Shown piece after piece: positions 1 through 6,515 of a DNA stretch of 64,000 nucleotides; the first letter of the stretch is position 1, and every line of letters begins with the position of its first letter. Source of the stretch: Hydractinia symbiolongicarpus (lineage: Eukaryota > Cnidaria > Hydrozoa > Anthoathecata > Hydractiniidae). The notes beneath the pieces were generated by a model, which saw nothing but the letters and a program-made list of their open reading frames with translations, was not told the origin of the DNA and did not search any database. The DNA lies in NCBI RefSeq assembly GCF_029227915.1, contig NC_079875.1, positions 24,558,001 through 24,622,000 of the forward strand. The letters run 5' to 3'. The translations under genes and the position numbers were made by a program.

Positions 1-1749
1 CTTGTTAGTGGAAAACCGGCTAATCCTCGTAAGTTTTGGAAAACAATCAAAAGCATATTTCCTGCAGGAAAGTCATCATCTCCAACAAATAGTGATCAGC
101 CGGATGCAGCTGAGAAACTTCTTTACGCTAACAAATTTTGTCGATACTTTTCAGATTGCGCTAGAAAATTGAAGGACGTCGCTTTTCCATTACGAAACCT
201 TATATGGAGATATACTCCAATAATTTCGACCAGGACTGATAAACTCTTTCATTTTCATTACGTCACGAAAGTGTTTGTCGAAAAAGAATTAAAATCTTTG
301 AAGAGAAAGAAAGCCACCGGTGCAGATGACATACCACCGGGTGTTTTGAAAGATGCTGCTACACTCCTTTCTCAACCATTAGCATTCATTATAAACCTGT
401 CGCTGCGTACCAGTACAATACCGTCGGACTGGAAAATCGCAAAAGTTACGCCACTTTTTAAGGGAAGAAATTCATCTGAAGAAACAAACTATCGACCTAT
501 CTCAGTTCTTCCTATAGTTTCCAAGATTCTAGAACGTGCTGTTCATCACCAATTAATTGATTATCTAGAATCAAATAACTTACTTTCTCGAAATCAATTT
601 GGGTACCGTCGAAAACGATCAACGGAGATGGCGACTACGTTATTAACGGACAACATCAGGAAAGAAGTAGACAGTGGCAATCTAGTTGGTGCAATTTTTG
701 TTGACTTGTCAAAAGCATTTGACACTCTTAGTCATGGATTATTACTGTCAAAATTATGTTCTTATGGTATTAAAGGAATTGCTTTGAATTGGTTCTCAGA
801 CTACCTTTTCAATAGAAAGCAGTATTGCGTAGTAAACAACGTAGCATCCGAAGAGAAAAGTATTGTCTGTGGTGTACCACAAGGATCCATCTTAGGACCT
901 ATCTTGTTTTTACTTTATTTCAATGACTTTGAAGAGTGCGTTAAATATTCTGAAGTCATAGAGTTTGCAGATGACACGGTGTTATATTTTGCGAGCAAAC
1001 GGTTACAAGACATCGAAGACAAGTTCAATTACGATCTCGAGAAGATAGCCGAATATCTCAAAGATAACGAATTAGTAATAAATCTCAGAAAAGGAAAGAC
1101 CGAGTCAATGGTATTTGGAACTCAAAAACGACTCTCGATGTATTCACGACAAATGAATTTATATTACAATGACGTTCCAATATCTTCAACTACACATTAT
1201 AAGTATCTTGGTACTGTTTTGGATCCATCTTTAAACATGAACGAAAACTTCAACACGATTTACAAAAGAGCTTCGAACAAGCTACGTTTGTTAAGTTCAC
1301 TCAAAATGGGTCTTACTGCGGATGCTGTTAGAAAGATCTACACAGCTATTATTTTACCAGGATTATCCTATTGCAGTAACGTTCAGCTCAAATTCAATGA
1401 TACTCAAATAAAGAGACTGGAATCCATTGACAATCGTGCTAGAATTCTGACTCAACAAAATGTTCCTGAGATCAGAAAAGAAATTGAAAAACGAGCTGTG
1501 CTGTTTGTTAAAAAATGTTTGGATGGTAATGTCTGGGATAACTTTCAAGACTACTTCACTGTGAAGCGTCGTCAAAGAACAACAAGAAACAACGGTTTTC
1601 TTTTATTTATACCTAAAGTGAAATTAGAATTTGCAAAGGGAAGCTTCTTTTCAATGGGTGTGAGTTTATTCAACTCTTTACCCATTGGAATTAGGCAATG
1701 TGAAATTTTTGAGGAATTTAAAGCTTTGTGTCAAGCACATTTTGTTTGA
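1..1749 (+). CDS. Non-LTR retrotransposon reverse transcriptase, 5' partial
   Basis: The frame is open from the first base of the window to the stop at 1747-1749, giving 582 residues with the N-terminus off the left edge. No start codon is assigned, because the sequence before residue 57 already looks like element protein: a KFWKTIKSIF segment near residues 11-20, typical of the linker before RT in Jockey/CR1-type ORF2. The RT core is complete by eye: KKATGADDIPPGVL in the fingers, NYRPISVLPIVSKILE, NQFGYRRKRST, FVDLSKAFD with catalytic D235, GVPQGSILGP at 291-300, FADD at 322-325 with the second catalytic aspartates, and YKYLGTVLD in the thumb-proximal block. The enzyme would copy element RNA into DNA at a nicked target. 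The usual APE-type endonuclease would lie upstream, outside the window. No stop or frameshift is visible, so the visible part could be functional. The CR1/L2/Jockey-like assignment is from family knowledge; the exact clade is not settled. Confidence 0.93.
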   Translation, partial: LVSGKPANPRKFWKTIKSIFPAGKSSSPTNSDQPDAAEKLLYANKFCRYFSDCARKLKDVAFPLRNLIWRYTPIISTRTDKLFHFHYVTKVFVEKELKSLKRKKATGADDIPPGVLKDAATLLSQPLAFIINLSLRTSTIPSDWKIAKVTPLFKGRNSSEETNYRPISVLPIVSKILERAVHHQLIDYLESNNLLSRNQFGYRRKRSTEMATTLLTDNIRKEVDSGNLVGAIFVDLSKAFDTLSHGLLLSKLCSYGIKGIALNWFSDYLFNRKQYCVVNNVASEEKSIVCGVPQGSILGPILFLLYFNDFEECVKYSEVIEFADDTVLYFASKRLQDIEDKFNYDLEKIAEYLKDNELVINLRKGKTESMVFGTQKRLSMYSRQMNLYYNDVPISSTTHYKYLGTVLDPSLNMNENFNTIYKRASNKLRLLSSLKMGLTADAVRKIYTAIILPGLSYCSNVQLKFNDTQIKRLESIDNRARILTQQNVPEIRKEIEKRAVLFVKKCLDGNVWDNFQDYFTVKRRQRTTRNNGFLLFIPKVKLEFAKGSFFSMGVSLFNSLPIGIRQCEIFEEFKALCQAHFV

Positions 1750-2112
1750 TAAGTGTATTTGTGAGTGTGTTTTCCATACAGCCTGGTTTAGCTTTTGACA
1801 CAATCTTTTTGAGTTTTGTGTTAACATTCTTTTTCAACTGAGGACTTTATATAGTGCACCGTTTTGTGACAGTTTCTTAGTTTGTTTCCCTGTTTTTCTC
1901 GATATAGTCTTTCTCTCTTTTTGTCTCTCATTTTATTCCGTACAAATATACATAATCTTCACATTACATATTTATTTTTATCTATTGTATATAACCATTT
2001 TAAATGAATATTAATATTTTTAACATTTTATTTTCAGGACGCATATTTATAACAGTGTTTTATATACTGACATGCAAATCCTGTATAAACATTCGTTAAA
2101 TAATAATAATAA
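1750..2112 (+). other. 3' UTR of retrotransposon copy 1
   Basis: This is non-coding sequence between the RT stop and the satellite junction. It is T-rich, with a pyrimidine-heavy run around 1890-1935, and contains no ORF of note. It is nearly identical to 5787-6150 in copy 2; I see two substitutions and one small change with an inserted T (around 1975 against 6012). In non-LTR elements this region carries the signal recognised by the element's own RT during target-primed reverse transcription; that role here is inferred. Confidence 0.8.
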
Positions 2113-2116
2113 ATAA
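2097..2116 (+). repeat. (TAA)n-type 3' terminal microsatellite of copy 1
   Basis: The run TAAATAATAATAATAAATAA straddles the element end and the satellite. It contains an AATAAA hexamer at 2108-2113 that could act as a polyadenylation signal. The last few bases (ATAA) also belong to the satellite phase, so the exact junction is ambiguous by about 4 bp. Confidence 0.85.
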
Positions 2117-2225
2117 CTCCTTCCAAACTATGGCGTGTGGCGGATTTCGAAGCATAAAAGTTGACTGGGTGGTGAAGTGAATTACTTGTTTAAGCTCGAG
2201 ACGATATGTAATGGTTTTCTGGGTT

Positions 2226-2253
2226 GCCGCCGCTGGGTTGCCGCCGCTGGGTT
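2226..2253 (+). repeat. 14-bp tandem duplication in monomer (GCCGCCGCTGGGTT x2)
   Basis: The 14-mer GCCGCCGCTGGGTT occurs twice in a row here. The same duplication is seen at 6264-6291, 13391-13418, 16959-16986, 49839-49866 and 58735-58762. It accounts for the 901-902 bp monomers and is a useful marker of monomer descent. Confidence 0.95.
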
Positions 2254-3902
2254 CCAAGTCTACCTTTCTAAGTGGCGGTTTCTTGGTCAGCCCAAGCATT
2301 ACGATACTATTTCTCAAGTGTTCATGTCTAAGGTCAGAAAGCTTTTCTGTTTCCAGGTTTGCTGCTTTTTATTCTTTGTCACAACCTTTCTAAGGGCTGG
2401 GTTCCAAGTCTACCTCTCTTAGCCCTGGGCTCTGTGTCAGTAGGTAAAAGCAACAACGATACGATTTGCAGCTGTCGACTTTTCTTTTTCCAAAGTTTAA
2501 CAAAAGTTATTGGTTTTGGCGGACGGTGTCAATGAATGTGGCTGGTGTCTTGCAGGAGGCAGGGGAAGCTTACTCAAGGGCCCGCACCAGATCCCAAGCA
2601 TGAGTGAATTTCACCAATCCTCGCGTTTCCACATTCATAGGTGTTTGTTTCAGTACAGTCGCAATCCATTAACTTTCCGATTATCCCTGTAAAGGGGAGA
2701 ATGCAGAAGTTCTACAGCAGCTTCTTATTCTTTGGAGAGAAACCTCCTTTTTTAATTAAACTTTCCGTCTTAAAAGACTAGTTTTATCTGCATTGCGATG
2801 TAGTTACTCCTATTCTCTTTTTCCTGTTTCTTACACAGATCCAGTTGACTGCCAGGAAAGACTGGTTGACACTGGGAAAGACTAGTGACTGTGGGAAAGA
2901 CCACTGACGGTGGGAAAGACCATAGATCGTGAAGGCCTTTAGGTTTTGGTGACTGAAGAGTGTGTGTTCTTCATTGGTTAGGATGGGTCTTTAGTTGCAA
3001 TCTCGAGACGATTGATAACTCCTTCCAAAGAATGGAGTGTGGCGGATTTCGGAGCATAAGCGTTGACTGGGTGGTGAAGTGAATTACTTGTTTAAGCTCG
3101 AGACGATATGTAATGGTTTTCTGGGTTGCGCCGCTGGGTTCCAAGTCTACCTTTCTAAGGGGCGGTTTCTTGGTCAGCCCAAGCATTACGATACGATTTC
3201 TCAATTGTTCATGTCTAAGGTCAGAAAGCTTTTCTGTTTCCAGGTTTGCTGCTTTTTATTCTTTGTCACAACCTCTCTAAGGGCTGGGTTCTAAGTCTAC
3301 CTCTCTTAGCCCTGGGCTCTGTGTCAGTAGGTAAAAGCAACAACGATACGATTTGCAGCTGTCGACTTTTCTTTTTCCAAAGTTTAACAAAAGTTATTGG
3401 TTTTGGCGGACGGTGTCAATGAATGTGGCTGGTGTCTTGCAGGAGACAGGGGATGCTTACTCAAGGGCCCGCACCAGATCCCAAGCATGAGTGAATTTCA
3501 CCAATCCTCGTGTTTCCACATTCATAGGTGTTTGTTTCAGTACAGTCGAAATCCATTAACTTTCCGATTATCCCTGTAAAGGGGAGAATGCAGAAGTTCT
3601 ACAGCAGCTTCTTATTCTTTGGAGAGAAACCTCCTTTTTTTAATTAAACTTTCCGTCTTAAAAAGCTAGTTTTATCTGGATTGCGATGTAGTTACTCCTA
3701 TTCTCTTTTTTCTGTTTCTTACACAGATCCAGTTGACTGCCAGGAAAGACTGGTTGACACTGGGATAGACTAGTGACTGTGGGAAAGACCACTGACGGTG
3801 GGAAAGACCATAGATCGTGAAGGCCTTTAGGTTTTGGTGACTGAAGAGTGTGTGTTCTTCATTGGTTAGGATGGGTCTTCAGTTGCAATCTCGAGACGAT
3901 TG

Positions 3903-4790
3903 ATAACTCCTTCCAAAGAATGGAGTGTGGCGGATTTCGAAGCATAAAAGTTGACTGGGTGGTGAAGTGAATTACTTGTTTAAGCTCGAGACGATATGTA
4001 ATGGTTTTCTGGGTTGCGCAGCTGGGTTCCAAGTCTACCTTTCTAAGGGGCGGTTTCTTGGTCAGCCCAAGCATTACGATACGATTTCTCAAGTGTTCAT
4101 GTCTAAGGTCAGAAAGCTTTTCTGTTTCCAGGTTTGCTGTTTTTTATTTTTTGTCACAACCTCTCTAAGGGCTGGGTTCCAAGTCTACCTCTCTTAGCCC
4201 TGGGCTCTGTGTCAGTAGGTAAAAGCAACAACGATACCATTTGCAGCTGTCGACCTTTCTTTTTCCAAAGTTTAACAAAAGTTATTGGTTTTGGCGGACG
4301 GTGTCAATGAATGTGGCTGGTGTCTTGCAGGAGGCAGGGGATGCTTACTCAAGGGCCCGCACCAAATCCCAAGCATGAGTGAATTTCACCAATCCTCGTG
4401 TTTCCACATTCATAGGTGTTTGTTTCAGTACAGTCGAAATCCATTAACTTTCCGATTATCCCTGTAAAGGGGAGAATGCAGAAGTTCTCCAGCATCTTCT
4501 TATTCTTTGGAGAGAAACCTCCTTTTTTTAATTAAACTTTCCGTCTTAAGATGCTAGTTTTATCTGCATTGCGATGTAGTTACTCCTATTCTCTTTTTTC
4601 TGTTTCTTACACAGATCCAGTTGACTGCCAGAAAAGACTGGTTGACACTGGGAAAGACTAGTGACTGTGGGAAAGACCACTGACGGTGGGAAAGACCATA
4701 GATCGTGAAGGTCTTTAGGTTTTGGTGACTGAAGAGTGTGTGTTCTTCATTGGTTAGGATGGGTCTTCAGTTGCAATCTCGAGACGAATG
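3903..4790 (+). repeat. Reference satellite monomer with internal landmarks
   Basis: This 888-bp monomer serves as a map of the unit. In order it holds a TATA-like CATAAAAG (3943-3950); the word CTCGAGACGAT (3985-3995); the phasing ATG (4001); the first copy of a 24-bp direct repeat starting GCTGGGTTCCAAG (4021-4044); ACGATACGATTT (4076-4087); a pyrimidine-CAG site ending at 4131; the second copy of the 24-bp repeat (4171-4194); a donor-like AGGTAAAAG with GT at 4219; CAG sites ending at 4330 and 4428; ATTAAA (4531-4536); a strong pyrimidine-tract ACACAG ending at 4614; four ~19-bp subrepeats (4623-4700); and a second CTCGAGACGA (4778-4787) just before the retrotransposon junction. The motif positions are read directly; any function is inference. 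Confidence 0.9.
4623..4700 (+). repeat. Four ~19-bp degenerate subrepeats inside the monomer
   Basis: Units start at 4623 (21 bp), 4644, 4663 and 4682 (19 bp each) and follow the pattern GAC-N-GTGGGAAAGAC-C-A-N2, with a decayed fifth start GATCGTGAAGG at 4701. The same block is found in every monomer, for example at 2847-2924. It is the most clearly repetitive part of the monomer and could be a relic of a shorter ancestral repeat or a protein-binding cluster. Confidence 0.9.
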
Positions 4791-5786
4791 ATTAAAAAAG
4801 AAGGTTTCTCTCCAAAGAATAAGAAGCTGCTGGAGAACTTCTGCATTCTCCCCTCTACTGGGATAATCGGAAAGTTAATGGATTTCGACTGTACTGAAAC
4901 AAACACATATGAATGTGGAAACACGAGGATTGGTGAAATTCACTCATGCTTGGGACTTTATGAGTTTGAAGAGTGCGTTAAATATTCTGAAGTCATAGAG
5001 TTTGCAGATGATACGGTGTTATATTTTGCGAGCAAACGGTTACAAGACATCGAAGACAAGTTCAATTACGATCTCGAGAAGATAGCCGAATATCTCAAAG
5101 ATAACGAATTAGTAATAAATCTCAGAAAAGGAAAGACCGAGTCAATGGTATTTGGAACTCAAAAACGACTCTCGATGTATTCACGACAAATGAATTTATA
5201 TTACAATGACGTTCCAATATCTTCAACTACACATTATAAGTATCTTGGTACTGTTTTGGATCCATCTTTAAACATGAACGAAAACTTCAACACGATTTAC
5301 AAAAGAGCTTCGAACAAGCTACGTTTGTTAAGTTCACTCAAAATGGGTCTTACTGCGGATGCTGTTAGAAAGATCTACACAGCTATTATTTTACCAGGAT
5401 TATCCTATTGCAGTAACGTTCAGCTCAAATTCAGTGATACTCAAATAAAGAGACTCGAATCCATTGACAATCGTGCTAGAATTCTGACTCAACAAAATGT
5501 TCCTGAGATCAGAAAAGAAATTGAAAATCGAGCTGTGCTGTTTGTTAAAAAATGTTTGGATGGTAATGTCTGGGATAACTTTCAAGACTACTTCACTGTG
5601 AAGCGTCATCAAAGAACAACAAGAAACAACGGTTTTCTTTTATTTATACCTAAAGTGAAACTAGAATTTGCAAAGGGAAGCTTCTTTTCAATGGGTGTGA
5701 GTTTATTCAACTCTTTACCCATTGGAATTAGGCAATGTGAAATTTTTGAGGAATTTAAAGCTTTGTGTCAAGCACATTTTGTTTGA
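4788..5786 (+). pseudogene. 5'-truncated RT fused in frame to inverted satellite
   Basis: An ATG in the satellite flank (4788) opens a 332-codon frame. Residues 1-59 are translated from inverted satellite and a short linker and resemble no protein I recognise. From F60 onward the frame is the C-terminal part of the copy-1 RT (from its F310), with FADD at 72-75. The fingers, FVDLSKAFD and the GVPQGS block are missing, so it cannot be an active polymerase. Differences from copy 1 over 822 shared bases are six substitutions, three of them changing an amino acid (N to S, K to N, R to H). The open chimeric frame is most simply a coincidence of the junction; whether it is translated cannot be seen. 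Confidence 0.9.
4791..4955 (-). repeat. Inverted satellite fragment at the 5' end of copy 2
   Basis: Read on the minus strand, this 165-bp segment matches the monomer from TCCCAAGCATGAG through the GGAGAGAAACC block to the T-run before AATTAAAC, corresponding to 4367-4532 of the neighbouring monomer. It carries private differences (for example CAGTAGAGGGG where others read CTGTAAAGGGG). It also has ACCTTCTTT in place of ACCTCCTTT, as in monomers near 49.4, 58.4, 62.8 and 63.7 kb. It is the only inverted satellite sequence I found in the window. Confidence 0.95.
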
Positions 5787-6150
5787 TAAGTGTATTTGTG
5801 AGTGTGTTTTCCATACAGCCTGGTTTAGCTTTTGACACAATCTTTTTGAGTTTTGTGTTAACATTCTTTTTCAACTGAGGACTCTATATAGTGCACCGTT
5901 TTGTGACAGTTTCTTAGTTTGTTTCCCTGTTTTTCTCGATATAGTCTTTCTCTCTTTTTGTCTCTCATTTTATTCCGTACAAATATACATAATCTTCACA
6001 TTACATATTTACTTTTTATCTATTGTATATAACCATTTTAAATGAATATTAATATTTTTAACATTTTATTTTCAGGACGCATATTTATAGCAGTGTTTTA
6101 TATACTGACATGCAAATCCTGTATAAACATTCGTTAAATAATAATAATAA
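4956..6150 (+). mobile_element. Non-LTR retrotransposon copy 2, 5'-truncated
   Basis: Clear homology to copy 1 starts at TTTGAAGAGTGCG (4965, equal to 928 in copy 1). The preceding CTTTATGAG could be a slightly deleted match to copy 1 or junction filler. The copy keeps the RT C-terminal half, 3' UTR and (TAA)n-type tail, and satellite resumes at 6151 at the same base phase as after copy 1. Adding the satellite before 4791 to that after 6151 rebuilds an intact monomer with no loss and at most a few duplicated bases. 5' truncation is usual for non-LTR insertions; a non-self inverted flank is not. Confidence 0.92.
5787..6150 (+). other. 3' UTR of retrotransposon copy 2
   Basis: This is a near-identical counterpart of 1750-2112, including the pyrimidine-rich stretch and the terminal AT-rich tract. 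It is non-coding. Confidence 0.8.
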
Positions 6151-6154
6151 ATAA
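6135..6154 (+). repeat. (TAA)n-type 3' terminal microsatellite of copy 2
   Basis: This has the same 20-base tract as copy 1, identical in length and sequence. Microsatellite tails normally vary between independent insertions, so identity favours recent common origin of both copies by duplication. Confidence 0.85.
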
Positions 6155-6515
6155 CTCCTTCCAAACTATGGAGTGTGGCGGATTTCGAAGCATAAAAGTT
6201 GACTGGGTGGTGAAGTGAATTACTTGTTTAAGCTCGAGACGATATGTAATGGTTTTCTGGGTTGCCGCCGCTGGGTTGCCGCCGCTGGGTTCCAAGTCTA
6301 CCTTTCTAAGGGGCGGTTTCTTGGTCAGCCCAAGCATTACGATACTATTTCTCAAGTGTTCATGTCTAAGGTCAGAAAGCTTTTCTGTTTCCAGGTTTGC
6401 TGCTTTTTATTCTTTGTCACAACCTTTCTAAGGGCTGGGTTCCAAGTCTACCTCTCTTAGTCCTGGGCTCTGTGTCAGTAGGTAAAAGCAACAACGATAC
6501 GATTTGCAGCTGTCG

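Larger units (their letters stand above)
1..2112 (+). mobile_element. Non-LTR retrotransposon copy 1, left end outside window
   Basis: This copy consists of the RT-encoding frame, a 363-bp 3' UTR and an AT-rich terminal (TAA)n-type tract, after which satellite sequence begins at its usual ATAACTCC phase. There is no poly(A) tail. A short 3' microsatellite instead of poly(A) is known from several non-LTR clades, including the I and CR1/L2 groups. There are no LTRs. The 5' junction is not visible, so target-site duplication and full length cannot be judged here. Over 928-1749 it differs from copy 2 by only six substitutions that I can find by eye. Confidence 0.88.
2113..4790 (+). repeat. Satellite block 1: three ~889-bp monomers
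   Basis: Three head-to-tail monomers start at 2113, 3015 and 3903. The first is 902 bp because of the 14-bp duplication at 2226-2253; the other two are 888 bp. The block begins in mid-phase right after the tail of copy 1 and ends at GACGAATGAT, where inverted satellite begins. The first monomer has the CCAAACTATGG subtype marker, while the second and third have CCAAAGAATGG. No gene is supported here. Confidence 0.97.

Noticed and set aside
1363-1575. Minus-strand 70-codon ORF inside the RT gene
   Set aside because: It lies antisense to a clear RT coding region; the same shadow appears in copy 2 at 5400-5612.
3860-3885. 5S rRNA-like GGTTAGGATGGG
   Set aside because: This resembles only a few bases of the 5S internal control region; the flanks do not match 5S rRNA.
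4021-4045. tRNA or SINE-type box B (GGGTTCCAAGTC)
   Set aside because: It matches GGTTCGANNCC only partly, no box A lies at the right distance, and no cloverleaf can be drawn.
3859-4092. Minus-strand open frame of 77 codons crossing monomer boundaries
   Set aside because: It is present only in some subtypes, starts are not supported, and it spans the tandem junction; there is no sign of coding constraint.
4169-4201. Stem from AGGGCT and AGCCCT around the second 24-bp repeat
   Set aside because: Only six base pairs, and they are altered in several monomers (AGTCCT, AGCCTT, ATCCCT) without compensating change.
4285-4467. A 60-codon open frame recurring in nearly every monomer
   Set aside because: It opens at TTG and lacks an upstream ATG in frame, changes are mostly non-synonymous, and it has no recognisable domain. 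It is noise from the tandem repeat.
3903-4790. CENP-B box in the monomer
   Set aside because: I found no match to the essential TTCG-N4-A-N2-CGGG pattern on a read of the monomer; ATTTCGAAGC lacks the second half.
2113-4790. LTRs flanking the element
   Set aside because: The direct repeats on either side are satellite monomers that continue for tens of kb, and the element encodes a non-LTR type RT with a (TAA)n-type tail.
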